64,000 bases of DNA, from assembly GCF_003946625.1 (NCBI RefSeq), contig NZ_RHOR01000009.1, forward strand, positions 1 to 64,000, written 5' to 3'. The notes under the pieces are model-generated. The model was not told the DNA's origin. It saw only the letters and a program-made list of their open reading frames with translations, and did not search any database. Both the position numbers and the translations under genes were made by a program. Origin of the DNA: Companilactobacillus kedongensis. GTDB taxonomy: Bacteria; Bacillota; Bacilli; Lactobacillales; Lactobacillaceae. Shown in pieces: positions 49,717 to 58,687 of this stretch; positions within the stretch are counted from its first letter, which is position 1; each line of letters begins with the position of its first letter.

Positions 49717-50958
49717 ATGGCAGAAAAATTACAAAAGTTTTCTAAAAAACTCAAAAATGGTTATCAAATCGAAGTAGTTAATCTACCTGGTTATAATCAG
49801 ACTTACGGCGTGGCAATGGCTAACTTTGGATCAGTTGATATTTTATTGCCAGACCAAAAGAAGTTACCGGCTGGGATCGCACACTTTATTGAGCATAAAT
49901 TGTTTGCCAAACCGGGTTATGATGTTTCTGAAAAATTTGCTGAATACGGTGCCAACTCTAATGCTTATACTAGTTACACCAAAACGGCTTATCTATTCCA
50001 AACACTGATCAATCCATATGATAATTTGAAGGTCTTGCTTGATTTGATTCAGCATCCCAACTTTACTGAAGAAAATGTTGCTTCTGAACGTGGCATCATA
50101 GATCAAGAGATTCAAATGTATCTTGATATGCCTGAGTGGGTCTTGGAGCAGAGAATATTGAATCAACTTTACCCTGGAGATCCGATTGCAGAAGATATTG
50201 CTGGTAGTAGCGAGTCGTTACAAAAAATAAATTATAAGAATCTTTTAGAAACTTATCAGAATAATTATCGACCAAGTAATATGGATTTAGTAATCGTTGG
50301 GGATGTTGATCCAGAGAAAATTGAATCAATTGTTTCTGAATCAAAATTTGAAACTTTTGACGGTGAACCTGCAACTGAGTCTAAGACTATGGCACCAATT
50401 GGCAAAGGTGGTTCTGAAAAGATGGAGATCAGCCAAGGCCGTTCTTCATTTGGAATCAGGATCGATACACCATTACGAAATGGTGACTTAGTCAAATTAC
50501 AGTTTGAATTGAATATGATCATGGAAACTTTAGTTGGTGAATCTTCACTAAATTATCAAGAATTGACAAATCAAGAAATAATTGATGATAGTTTTTCTTA
50601 TAATGTGGTTGCAGAAAATGACTATTGCTTTATCATAATTAGTGGGTCAACTAATTATCCCGAAAAATTTCAACAATATTTACAAAAACACCTTTCATAT
50701 GAACAATTAGATAAAGTTCTTGATGACCAAAAGTTTGAACGTATTAAGCGTGATGCAATTGGAGCATATTTATTTGCTCAGAATTCACCTGATGCCATAG
50801 CTAACCAAATGGCCGAACTTCACTTCTATGATGTCAATTATTTGGAGTTGATCCATTTGATTGATTCTATTAAACGTGAAGATGTTCTAAAAGTTGCTGA
50901 AGATTCATTAAAGAAAGATAATTACACCTACTACAATCTGTTACCTGATAGGACATAA
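49717..50958 (+). CDS. yfmH: M16 family zinc peptidase YfmH
   Basis: 413-aa insulinase-type peptidase. The inverted zinc motif HxxEH is intact (GIAHFIEHKLF, about residue 57) with the downstream Glu in ERGIIDQEI. It is the active partner of YfmF. TTGGAG precedes ATG 49717, which is only two bases after the yfmF stop. The pair sits between ftsK and ymfI, as in many lactobacilli. Confidence 0.92.
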   Translation: MAEKLQKFSKKLKNGYQIEVVNLPGYNQTYGVAMANFGSVDILLPDQKKLPAGIAHFIEHKLFAKPGYDVSEKFAEYGANSNAYTSYTKTAYLFQTLINPYDNLKVLLDLIQHPNFTEENVASERGIIDQEIQMYLDMPEWVLEQRILNQLYPGDPIAEDIAGSSESLQKINYKNLLETYQNNYRPSNMDLVIVGDVDPEKIESIVSESKFETFDGEPATESKTMAPIGKGGSEKMEISQGRSSFGIRIDTPLRNGDLVKLQFELNMIMETLVGESSLNYQELTNQEIIDDSFSYNVVAENDYCFIIISGSTNYPEKFQQYLQKHLSYEQLDKVLDDQKFERIKRDAIGAYLFAQNSPDAIANQMAELHFYDVNYLELIHLIDSIKREDVLKVAEDSLKKDNYTYYNLLPDRT

Positions 50959-50960
50959 TT

Positions 50961-51680
50961 ATGCATGCATTGATTTTAGGAAGTTCTGGCGATATTGGAA
51001 CAGGTATCGCCAAACAATTGGCAGAAAAAGGCTGGTCGCTTTATCTGCATTACAATAGTAATCAAGAACGGATCAGTAAGTTACTGGCAGAATTAAATGA
51101 AAAATATCCTAAGCAGGAATTCATTCCTGTTAAATTTGATATGATTCACGATCATGTGTCAGTCTTAACTAGACAGATCTTTACACTTGATGCGATAGTC
51201 TTTGCTCAAGGCAATACCTACTATAAATTACTTGTAGATATTGAAGAGGAAGAAATTGATAATTTGTGGAAGATACATATTAAATTACCAATTTTGCTCT
51301 TGAAAGAGCTTCAAGATAAATTGGCTGAATCAAAATCAGGACGAGTTGTCTTCATTGGTTCGATTTATGGAAAAGTTGGTTCTGCTATGGAAGTTGTTTA
51401 TAGTACAGTTAAAGGCGCTATGTCATCATTCGCTGATGCATATGCAAAAGAAGTCGCATCATTAGGTATTTCGGTAAATGTTGTGGCTCCCGGTGCGGTA
51501 GACACGAAGATGAATCAAGAATTCTCTAGTGAAGACCTAGAAACTATTCGTGAAGAGATCCCGGCCAATAGATTGGCCAAGCCGGATGAAATTGCTGATC
51601 TTGTTAGTTATTTGATAAATATGAAATCAAATTATTTAACAGGACAGACAATTTATTTTGCGGGAGGCTGGCTGCTATAA
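50961..51680 (+). CDS. ymfI: Short-chain dehydrogenase/reductase YmfI
   Basis: 239-aa classical SDR: the cofactor loop is GSSGDIGTGIA near the N-terminus, a NAG-like motif is replaced by FAQGN, the catalytic Ser is in VVFIGSIYG and the Tyr/Lys pair in YSTVK. The C-terminal segment YLTGQTIYFAGGW is typical of FabG-like members. In B. subtilis ymfI has also been implicated with the EF-P modification, which fits the yfmF-yfmH neighbours; I give that as family knowledge, not proven here. It starts two bases after yfmH. Confidence 0.9.
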   Translation: MHALILGSSGDIGTGIAKQLAEKGWSLYLHYNSNQERISKLLAELNEKYPKQEFIPVKFDMIHDHVSVLTRQIFTLDAIVFAQGNTYYKLLVDIEEEEIDNLWKIHIKLPILLLKELQDKLAESKSGRVVFIGSIYGKVGSAMEVVYSTVKGAMSSFADAYAKEVASLGISVNVVAPGAVDTKMNQEFSSEDLETIREEIPANRLAKPDEIADLVSYLINMKSNYLTGQTIYFAGGWLL

Positions 51681-51682
51681 CG

Positions 51683-51711
51683 TTGCTAGTACCTCTCTAA
51701 TAAGATATATT
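51683..51711 (+). promoter_or_regulatory. Likely promoter for ymfM-pgsA-cinA
   Basis: TTGCTA (51683-51688), 17 bp, TATATT (51706-51711), 35 bases before the ymfM start. Confidence 0.5.
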
Positions 51712-51745
51712 ATAGATAATAAAATTAGTTAATCGGTGGTAAATA

Positions 51746-52612
51746 ATGGACGAAATTGGCCAAAAATTAAGAAATGCAAGAATTAAAAAAGGATATACAA
51801 TTGATGACTTACAACAAGTCACAAAAATCCAAAAAAGATATTTGATTGCAATTGAAGAAGGACAATTTGATCATTTGCCCGGTGATTTTTATGTACGAGC
51901 TTTTATTAAACAGTATTCAGACGCAGTAGATGTCTCAAGTGATGATTTGCTTGAAGAATACAAGTCAGAAATTCCTGATTCACAACCCAAAGAACCACTT
52001 CAAACTTCTGAAAAGAATAGTACTCGTGCAATTAAGGAAGACAAGGGTTCAATCTTCTCTAGATTAGGTAACTACATTCCACAAATCGTTGTAGGAATTG
52101 TTATCTTAGTTATCATTGGTGTAATTGCTTATGGAATGATCAGTAAGAGCCAAAATGAATCTAAGGTAAATATCCCACAAGACAATACTGAGCAAACTTC
52201 AAAGAAGTCTACGACTAAGAAATCTTCTAAAAAGAAATCCACTAAAAAGGAAACTTCTTCAAAGAAAGCAACTGCTAAAAAATCAACAGCACTTAGTGTT
52301 AAGGAATCAAGTACCGATGGTACTTACAATATTAAAAATGTACCTTCAGATGGTACTAATGTTGTCGTTTCTGGTAAGAGCGGTCAAGCTTGGATCGAGT
52401 TTAAAGAAGGTTCAACTACAACATGGCAACAAGCACTTAGCGCAAACGAAAAGAAATCAACTAAGATTTCAGCAGATACAGATTCATTTACCATTCAAAC
52501 TGGTAATGTAAATCATACTAAGATCACAATTGACGGGAAGAACGTTAACTTGGGAACTGTTGGCAGTGATGAGTCGATCGTTAAGACTTTGACTTTCAAT
52601 ATTGAAAAGTAA
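51746..52612 (+). CDS. ymfM: RodZ-like membrane protein YmfM
   Basis: 288-aa bitopic protein. The N-terminal helix-turn-helix of the RodZ type (DEIGQKLRNARIKKGYTIDDL, about 1-70) contacts MreB in RodZ proteins. A single membrane helix lies at about 112-132 (IVVGIVILVIIGVIAYGMI). A Lys/Ser/Thr-rich linker with repeated KKS/KKST follows, then a C-terminal DUF4115 beta domain outside the cell. It has a role in cell shape by family analogy. GGTGG precedes ATG 51746. Confidence 0.92.
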   Translation: MDEIGQKLRNARIKKGYTIDDLQQVTKIQKRYLIAIEEGQFDHLPGDFYVRAFIKQYSDAVDVSSDDLLEEYKSEIPDSQPKEPLQTSEKNSTRAIKEDKGSIFSRLGNYIPQIVVGIVILVIIGVIAYGMISKSQNESKVNIPQDNTEQTSKKSTTKKSSKKKSTKKETSSKKATAKKSTALSVKESSTDGTYNIKNVPSDGTNVVVSGKSGQAWIEFKEGSTTTWQQALSANEKKSTKISADTDSFTIQTGNVNHTKITIDGKNVNLGTVGSDESIVKTLTFNIEK

Positions 52613-52626
52613 TAATTAGTTTCATC

Positions 52627-52664
52627 AAAAATCTCGTTGTTTATTTGTAAATGGCGAGATTTTT
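52627..52664 (+). terminator. Terminator after ymfM
   Basis: AAAATCTCG and CGAGATTTTT pair (stem arms near 52628-52636 and 52655-52664) around an 18-base loop. Confidence 0.75.
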
Positions 52665-52719
52665 CTAGTGTTATATAGTAGTTAAATTTTTCACAGTATA
52701 ATTTATGGAGGAATATCTT

Positions 52720-53304
52720 ATGGTTTGGAATGTACCAAATAAACTTACAATGTTACGAATTATCTTGATACCAGTCTTTATTATCTTGTTGGCGTTTAAT
52801 TTTGCTAATTGGGGAGACGTATTCATTTTTGGAACATTGATCCCAATGAATCATTTCATCGCTACTTTAGTATTTATTTTGGCATCGTTAACTGATTTAG
52901 CTGATGGCAAAATTGCTCGTAAGTATCACTTGGTCAGCAACTTCGGTAAATTTGCCGATACATTAGCGGATAAAATGTTAGTTATGACTGCATTTATTTT
53001 CTTAGTAGAAATGAAAATGGCTCCAGCTTGGGTAATTGCTATTATTGTTTGTCGTGAATTAGCTGTCACAGGTTTGAGAATGATCGTTCTCGAAGAAGGT
53101 GGCAAAGTTATGGCCGCTCAAATGCCTGGAAAGATCAAGACAACTACACAGATGATTGCTATCATTCTTTTGCTATTGCATAATGTATTCTTTGGAACAT
53201 TTGGATTCCCTATGGGATTGATTTTCTTATATATTTGCTTATTCTTTACTGTTTACTCTGGTGCGGATTACTTTATTCAAAGTAGAGATGTCTTTAAAAA
53301 ATAA
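52720..53304 (+). CDS. pgsA: CDP-diacylglycerol-glycerol-3-phosphate 3-phosphatidyltransferase
   Basis: 194-aa membrane enzyme making phosphatidylglycerol phosphate, committed step of anionic lipid synthesis. The CDP-alcohol phosphotransferase motif D-G-x2-A-R-x8-G-x3-D-x3-D is seen as TDLADGKIARKYHLVSNFG followed by KFADTLADK. Five or six helices. ATG 52720 follows GGAGG; an in-frame ATG five codons earlier precedes that site. pgsA-cinA-recA-rny order is standard in Bacilli. Confidence 0.96.
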   Translation: MVWNVPNKLTMLRIILIPVFIILLAFNFANWGDVFIFGTLIPMNHFIATLVFILASLTDLADGKIARKYHLVSNFGKFADTLADKMLVMTAFIFLVEMKMAPAWVIAIIVCRELAVTGLRMIVLEEGGKVMAAQMPGKIKTTTQMIAIILLLLHNVFFGTFGFPMGLIFLYICLFFTVYSGADYFIQSRDVFKK

Positions 53305-53327
53305 AACGTAATTTAAAAGTGAGGACA

Positions 53328-53867
53328 ATGGATAATACTGAAGAGTTATTAAAAGAAATTGATAAAGTAGAATTTAAAGATTATGTTCCAGAGGCATTGG
53401 ATTACCTGCCTCATAACGTCGTTACGAAGCTGAAAGAAAAGCATTTATCCATCACGGCTGCGGAGAGTTTAACATCAGGAATGTTTCAGTCGACCTTGAC
53501 ACAAGTTCCTGGTGCTTCTCAAGTATTCAGTGGTGGATTCGTAACGTACTCCGATGACGTTAAGTCACAATTTCTAGGAATCGACCCTAAACTGATCGAG
53601 AAGTATACAGTCGTTAGTGGACCAGTTGCTGAAGCCATGGCACGATTCTCCGCCAAAGTGGTTAAGTCTGATATTGGTGTTGGCTTGACTGGTGTTGCTG
53701 GTCCGGATGCTTTGGAAGGAAATCCTGTTGGGACAGTCTTTATCGGAGCTTTTAATCAATCAAGTAATAAGTTGGAAGTTAAAGAGTTTCACTTCAGTGG
53801 TGATCGAAATTCGATTCGTTTGAAGTCAACACTTGCCGCTTTTGCCCTCGTCGAAGAAATTATTTAA
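53328..53867 (+). CDS. cinA: Short CinA-family protein (PncC-type nicotinamide-nucleotide amidase domain only)
   Basis: 179-aa protein equal to the C-terminal half of CinA: ITAAESLTSGMFQSTLTQVPGAS, FSGGFVTYSDDVKSQFLGI and VGLTGVAGPDALEGNPVGTVFIG. It lacks the N-terminal molybdopterin-binding-like domain of full-length CinA (about 410 aa). There is only a 23-base gap after pgsA, so nothing of that domain remains upstream. The PncC domain deamidates nicotinamide mononucleotide. Start ATG 53328 follows GTGAGG closely; a GTG three codons earlier is possible. The position before recA is the classical late-competence location. Confidence 0.88.
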   Translation: MDNTEELLKEIDKVEFKDYVPEALDYLPHNVVTKLKEKHLSITAAESLTSGMFQSTLTQVPGASQVFSGGFVTYSDDVKSQFLGIDPKLIEKYTVVSGPVAEAMARFSAKVVKSDIGVGLTGVAGPDALEGNPVGTVFIGAFNQSSNKLEVKEFHFSGDRNSIRLKSTLAAFALVEEII

Positions 53868-53869
53868 CT

Positions 53870-53923
53870 GAACAAACATTTGTTCGCTTTTTTCTTGCTT
53901 TTTATTTAAATTACTAATAATAT
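53870..53923 (+). promoter_or_regulatory. cinA terminator overlapping a LexA-box-like site, and recA promoter
   Basis: GAACAAA/TTTGTTC (53870-53885) plus a T-run forms the cinA terminator. The same bases contain CAAACATTTGTTCG (53873-53886), 12 of 14 identical to the Gram-positive SOS box CGAACATATGTTCG. The recA promoter follows: TTGCTT (53895-53900), exactly 17 bp, TAATAT (53918-53923). Confidence 0.7.
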
Positions 53924-53956
53924 ATCTAGTGATGAATGCATTAGGAGGAAGACAAT

Positions 53957-55105
53957 TTGGCTAATGATGAAAGAGAAAAGGCGCTTGATAAAGCCCTAAA
54001 GAAGATCGAAAAGGATTTTGGTAAGGGTGCAATCATGCGTATGGGTGATGATTTGGATATGCAGATCCAAACCGTTTCCTCAGGTTCTCTAGCCCTAGAT
54101 AATGCTCTAGGTGTTGGTGGATTTCCGCGTGGTAGAATCGTAGAAATATATGGACCTGAAAGTTCTGGTAAGACAACTGTAGCGTTACACGCCGTTGCTG
54201 AAGTACAAAAACAAGGTGGAACCGCTGCTTATATTGATGCCGAAAATGCGATGGATCCAGCATACGCTACCGCTTTGGGTGTTAATATTGATGATTTACT
54301 ATTGTCACAACCAGATACTGGTGAACAAGGTTTGGAAATTGCCGATGCCTTGGTATCCAGTGGTGCCGTTGATATCGTTGTAGTCGACTCCGTTGCTGCT
54401 TTGGTACCACGTGCCGAAATTGATGGTGATATGGGTGATGCTCACGTTGGTTTGCAAGCTCGTTTGATGTCACAGGCTTTACGTAAGTTATCAGGAACAA
54501 TTAATAAAACTAAAACTATTGCTTTATTTATCAATCAAATCCGTGAAAAAGTCGGAGTTATGTTTGGTAATCCTGAAACAACTCCTGGTGGTCGTGCATT
54601 GAAGTTCTATTCGACTGTCAGACTTGAAGTAAGACGTTCTGAGCAAATTAAAGACGGTTCTGATGTAATTGGTAACCGTACCAAAATTAAGGTTGTAAAG
54701 AACAAGGTTGCGCCTCCATTTAAGGTCGCTCTTGTTGATATTATGTACGGACATGGTATTTCACAGACAGGTGAATTAGTTGATATGGCTGTTGAGAAAG
54801 ATATCGTTAATAAGAGTGGTTCTTGGTACTCATATAAAGACGAGCGAATTGGTCAGGGACGTGAAAATGCTAAGAAGTTTCTTGCTGATAATCCTGAGAA
54901 GATGGAAGAGATCCGTCAAAGAGTTCGTGATGCCTACAATATGGACGGAAAATCTGATGAAGATAAAAAGTCTGATAAAAAAGACGAAAAATCTGACGAT
55001 AAGTCGACCGCTAAAGCAACCGGTAAGAAAGCCGATGCAACAGATTTAAAATTGGATGTTGATGGCTCTAAATCAACAAAACCAGAGGAAAAAGAGACCA
55101 AATAG
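53957..55105 (+). CDS. recA: Recombinase RecA
   Basis: 382-aa recombinase that forms filaments on single-stranded DNA for homologous recombination and SOS induction. Core features: [13 protein letters not shown]-terminus, Walker [10 protein letters not shown], Walker [11 protein letters not shown] (as [12 protein letters not shown]), loop L2 region [22 protein letters not shown]. The C-terminal 40 residues are an unusually Lys/Asp/Ser-rich tail ([12 protein letters not shown]). The start codon is TTG 53957 with AGGAGG eight bases upstream; no ATG alternative fits. It has its own promoter. Confidence 0.98.
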   Translation: MANDEREKALDKALKKIEKDFGKGAIMRMGDDLDMQIQTVSSGSLALDNALGVGGFPRGRIVEIYGPESSGKTTVALHAVAEVQKQGGTAAYIDAENAMDPAYATALGVNIDDLLLSQPDTGEQGLEIADALVSSGAVDIVVVDSVAALVPRAEIDGDMGDAHVGLQARLMSQALRKLSGTINKTKTIALFINQIREKVGVMFGNPETTPGGRALKFYSTVRLEVRRSEQIKDGSDVIGNRTKIKVVKNKVAPPFKVALVDIMYGHGISQTGELVDMAVEKDIVNKSGSWYSYKDERIGQGRENAKKFLADNPEKMEEIRQRVRDAYNMDGKSDEDKKSDKKDEKSDDKSTAKATGKKADATDLKLDVDGSKSTKPEEKETK

Positions 55106-55116
55106 GTCTCTTTTTT
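55093..55116 (+). terminator. recA terminator
   Basis: AGAGACC (55093-55099), loop AAATA, GGTCTCT (55105-55111), then six T; it overlaps the stop codon. Confidence 0.9.
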
Positions 55117-55232
55117 CATTTTATTTGATTGACAGGAATTATTTATTCTATAATATGGTGTTGTATGTAAAAATAATGTAACAGTTCTTTATTTACAAAC
55201 AATTATGTACTATTAAAATTGGAGGTGATGGC

Positions 55233-56798
55233 ATGCATGGTGCTATCATAACCTTCTCTTTCGCATTGATAACATTAATTGTAGGGGTATTCTTTGGATA
55301 TGCTTTTTGCAAGGACTCCTATGAAAAAAAACTTTCACAAGCTAGAAAAACTGCTGAAGATATTGTTTCCGATGCTCATAAAGCCGCTAAATCTTTGAAA
55401 AAAGAGACTTTACTTGAAGCTAAGGACGATATTCATAAGTATCGTGAACAACAAGAAGACGAGTTGAAAGAACGTCGCCAAGACATTCAGAAACAAGAAA
55501 ATCGTGCTCTTGAAAGACAGGATATTTTAGATCGTAAAGATCAATCTCTTGAAAAAAGAGAAGAGAATATTGAAAAGAACGAAAACAATATTACGGCTCG
55601 ACTACACAAACTTGATGAAAAGAATAAACAATTGACTGATACTCTTGATGAACAAAAGGCGGAATTAACAAGAGTAAGTAATTTAACTCGTGAACAAGCT
55701 CGAAAGATTATCTTAGATAATTTGAATCAAGAATTGGCACATGAACGTGCTGAAAAGATTAAGGAAAGTGATGAGCAAGCACGACAATATGCTGACAAAG
55801 ATGCCAAAGCATTGATCGTTGCTGCTATTCAAAGAAGTGCTGCAGACACAGTTTCAGAGTCTACCGTTACGACTGTAACCTTGCCTAATGAGGACATGAA
55901 GGGAAGAATTATTGGTCGTGAAGGTAGAAATATCAGAACGATTGAGGCTCTTACCGGAGTTGATTTGATCATTGATGATACACCTGAGGCTGTAGCTTTG
56001 AGTGGATTTGATCCAATCAGACGTGAAATTGCACGTATGGCACTTGAAAAATTAATCGAAGATGGTCGTATCCATCCAGCTAGAATTGAAGAAATGGTTG
56101 ATAAATCTCGTCGCGAGATGGACGATCACATTCGTGAAGTTGGGGAACAAACTATTTACAGTTTGGGTATCAATTCGATCAATCCTGATTTAATCAAGAT
56201 AATCGGACGTATGAAATACAGAACGAGTTATGGTCAAAATGTTTTGAGTCATTCAATTGAGGTAGCAAAATTATCCGCCGTAATGGCTGCCGAATTGGGT
56301 GAAGATGTTATGTTAGCAAAACGAGCAGGTTTATTACACGATATAGGTAAAGCTATTGATCGTGAAGTTGATGGATCACACGTAGAAATAGGTGTTGATA
56401 TCGCAACTAAGTATAAAGAACCAGAAGTGGTCATTAATACGATTGCTTCTCATCACGGGGATGTAGAACCAACTTCTCTGATTGCAACTATTGTAGCTGC
56501 AGCTGATGCTATTTCGGCTGCACGTCCAGGGGCAAGATCAGAATCTATGGAAAACTATATTCATCGTCTTGAAAAACTTGAGGATATTGCTGATAAGCAT
56601 GATGGTGTTGATCACAGTTATGCTATCCAAGCTGGTCATGAAATTAGAATCATGGTTAAACCTGAGGAAATTTCAGATGATCAAGCTGCAATTTTATCTC
56701 GAGATATCAAAAATGAAATTGAAGATAACCTTGAATATCCTGGCCACATTAAGGTCACAGTTGTTCGAGAAGTTAGAAAAGTTGAGTTAGCGAAATAA
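55233..56798 (+). CDS. rny: Ribonuclease Y
   Basis: 521-aa membrane-anchored endoribonuclease initiating mRNA decay. Membrane helix at residues 4-24, then a long charged coiled coil (about 30-200), a KH domain ([19 protein letters not shown]) and an HD domain with catalytic HD in [10 protein letters not shown] and a later HHGD. GGAGGTGATGGC precedes ATG 55233. Standard position downstream of recA; transcribed separately given the recA terminator. Confidence 0.97.
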   Translation: MHGAIITFSFALITLIVGVFFGYAFCKDSYEKKLSQARKTAEDIVSDAHKAAKSLKKETLLEAKDDIHKYREQQEDELKERRQDIQKQENRALERQDILDRKDQSLEKREENIEKNENNITARLHKLDEKNKQLTDTLDEQKAELTRVSNLTREQARKIILDNLNQELAHERAEKIKESDEQARQYADKDAKALIVAAIQRSAADTVSESTVTTVTLPNEDMKGRIIGREGRNIRTIEALTGVDLIIDDTPEAVALSGFDPIRREIARMALEKLIEDGRIHPARIEEMVDKSRREMDDHIREVGEQTIYSLGINSINPDLIKIIGRMKYRTSYGQNVLSHSIEVAKLSAVMAAELGEDVMLAKRAGLLHDIGKAIDREVDGSHVEIGVDIATKYKEPEVVINTIASHHGDVEPTSLIATIVAAADAISAARPGARSESMENYIHRLEKLEDIADKHDGVDHSYAIQAGHEIRIMVKPEEISDDQAAILSRDIKNEIEDNLEYPGHIKVTVVREVRKVELAK

Positions 56799-56803
56799 TT
56801 AGG

Positions 56804-56836
56804 GGGTCTGTAACGTTTGTTACAGTCCTTTTTTTG
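56804..56836 (+). terminator. rny terminator
   Basis: GGTCTGTAAC and GTTACAGTCC pair with one mismatch across loop GTTT, then seven T. Confidence 0.85.
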
Positions 56837-56926
56837 TTACAATGGCAGTTGGGTATTTAAATACCGTAAATGAGTATTGTATAATTGAAATATTAATTAG
56901 AAAGTGAGTTTCAGGGTATACCAAGT

Positions 56927-58012
56927 ATGTTTAGTGTAATAGTAAAATTATTTTTGACGATGATATTGTCTGCTGCAATAACACCCTTTGTTGTTAAACT
57001 TGCTTATATTTTAGGGGCTGTTGATAACCCTAATGCACGTCGAGTAAACAAAAAGCCAATGCCAACAATGGGCGGGTTGGCTATTTTTATAGCCTTTACA
57101 TTTTCCACGTTTGTCTTATTACGAAATCAGTTTCCTAGTCATGAGTTGTTCAGTGTATTTTTGGCTGAATGTATTATTATTTTGACGGGGATCATCGATG
57201 ATATTAGAGAACTCTCTCCCAAGGCTAAAATGGGTGGGATCTTCGTGGCCTCATTGGTTATCTATTTCTTAGCAGGAATTAAGATGAATGAGGTTGTTCT
57301 ACCGATTTTTGGGGCCTTTAAACTAGGCTGGTGGAGTTTCCCAATTACCATTATTTGGATTTTAGCCATTACTAATGCAGTTAATTTGATTGATGGACTT
57401 GACGGTTTGGCAACCGGAGTTTCAATAATTGCCCTGTTTACGATGGGAATTGTTGGATATTTCTTCTTAAACATGACTAATGTCTACGTTTCAATTTGGG
57501 TATTTGCCATGGTAGCTTCTCTACTAGGATTTTTACCGCACAATTTTCATCCGGCAAGTATCTTTTTGGGAGACACTGGGGCACTGTTTATTGGTTTTAT
57601 GATTGCTGTCTTCTCACTTAAGGGTTTGAAGAATGTAACTTTTATTACAATGCTTATTCCAGTTGTCATCTTAGGAGTACCAATTACTGATACGGTTTAT
57701 GCAATGTTGAGAAGATTCTTGAATAAAAAGCCGATAACACAAGCTGATAAACATCATTTGCATCATAGATTAATGCAATTAGGTTTATCGCATCGTCAGA
57801 CAGTATTAGTTATTTATGGTTTGGCGTTGGTGTTTGCCTTTATTTCACTGTTATATCCATTATCAACTTTGTGGGGCAGTGTTCTGCTAACAATAGGTGT
57901 TCTGATCGGATTGGAACTATTTGTCGAGTCGATCGGACTTATTGGAGATAATCGACAGCCATTGTTGCATGCAATTCAAAAATTTGTTAAACGACTAGAA
58001 AAAAAGGACTAA
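56927..58012 (+). CDS. tagO: Undecaprenyl-phosphate GlcNAc-1-phosphate transferase TagO
   Basis: 361-aa polytopic enzyme that starts wall teichoic acid (and some polysaccharide) synthesis by loading GlcNAc-1-P on undecaprenyl phosphate. Visible motifs: NPNARRVNKKPMPTMGG after helix 1, the Asp pair LTGIIDDIREL, the catalytic NLIDGLDGLATG, and the C-terminal His motif DKHHLHHRLMQLGLSH. About eleven helices. The ribosome site is weak (AGTGAG is 17 bases upstream). It uses the carrier recycled by UppP. Confidence 0.95.
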   Translation: MFSVIVKLFLTMILSAAITPFVVKLAYILGAVDNPNARRVNKKPMPTMGGLAIFIAFTFSTFVLLRNQFPSHELFSVFLAECIIILTGIIDDIRELSPKAKMGGIFVASLVIYFLAGIKMNEVVLPIFGAFKLGWWSFPITIIWILAITNAVNLIDGLDGLATGVSIIALFTMGIVGYFFLNMTNVYVSIWVFAMVASLLGFLPHNFHPASIFLGDTGALFIGFMIAVFSLKGLKNVTFITMLIPVVILGVPITDTVYAMLRRFLNKKPITQADKHHLHHRLMQLGLSHRQTVLVIYGLALVFAFISLLYPLSTLWGSVLLTIGVLIGLELFVESIGLIGDNRQPLLHAIQKFVKRLEKKD

Positions 58013-58030
58013 GCCTAAGGCTTAGTCCTT
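58004..58030. terminator. Bidirectional terminator between tagO and the IMPACT-family gene
   Basis: AAGGACTAAGCC-TAA-GGCTTAGTCCTT, a perfect 12-bp stem overlapping the tagO stop and the end of the convergent gene. Confidence 0.85.
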
Positions 58031-58666
58031 TATTGGTACCTGTTTGAATTCGGTATCTGTTTTTTCAAATGTGATCTGATTTTGAAATTGATCTTTTATA
58101 TCTTGAATCAAATTATCTTGTTCAGTTAAATCTAAAAAAACATTACACTTCACGTCGGTAGAGAAATTCTTATCTTCCAACGTGATTTTTTCATTTTTGG
58201 CGTAATTTTCAAATTTGTCGTATAGATTATAGGGAATAGAAAGTAAATAACCTTGTTGAATCCTGTTTTCTACCAATCCGATTTCTTTGATGGCATCAGC
58301 GGTCGTTGATGAGTAAGCTCTGATCAAACCACCAGCACCTAGTTTAATCCCACCGAAGTATCTTGTTACGACGGCAGTGACGTTTTGAAGATCATTTTGT
58401 TGAAGCACATTTAAAATTGGTGATCCAGCAGTTCCACTTGGTTCGCCATCATCTGACATACGTTCGATTTGAACATTTTCTAATACGACAAAAGCTGTAC
58501 AGTTATGAGTTGCGCTACTTTCTTGATCACGTATTTTTTGAATAAATGTTTTTGCTTCATCTTCAGAATTTGTTTGTGCTAGATGTGCTATGAAACGGGA
58601 TTTCTTAATATCTTTTTCAAAACTGCCACTTGTGGCGATCGTACGATAATTTTGCAAAACTATCAT
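58022..58666 (-). CDS. YigZ/YvyE (IMPACT) family protein
   Basis: 214-aa IMPACT-family protein. The N-terminal UPF0029 domain shows KKSRFIAHLAQT, DDGEPSGTAGSPILNVL and RYFGGIKLGAGGLIRAYS. The C-terminal part is the DUF1949 ferredoxin-like domain. It may interfere with a protein kinase or ribosome-linked regulator, as in eukaryotic IMPACT; the bacterial role is not established. It diverges from comFA with 21 bases between start codons, the same neighbourhood as yvyE-comFA in Bacillus. Confidence 0.92.
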   Translation of the reverse strand: MIVLQNYRTIATSGSFEKDIKKSRFIAHLAQTNSEDEAKTFIQKIRDQESSATHNCTAFVVLENVQIERMSDDGEPSGTAGSPILNVLQQNDLQNVTAVVTRYFGGIKLGAGGLIRAYSSTTADAIKEIGLVENRIQQGYLLSIPYNLYDKFENYAKNEKITLEDKNFSTDVKCNVFLDLTEQDNLIQDIKDQFQNQITFEKTDTEFKQVPIKD

Positions 58667-58687
58667 TTCCTTTACGTAATTTTATTT

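Noticed and set aside
58583..58687. 35-codon upstream extension of ComFA
   Set aside because: It overlaps the divergent IMPACT-family gene and does not resemble ComFA.
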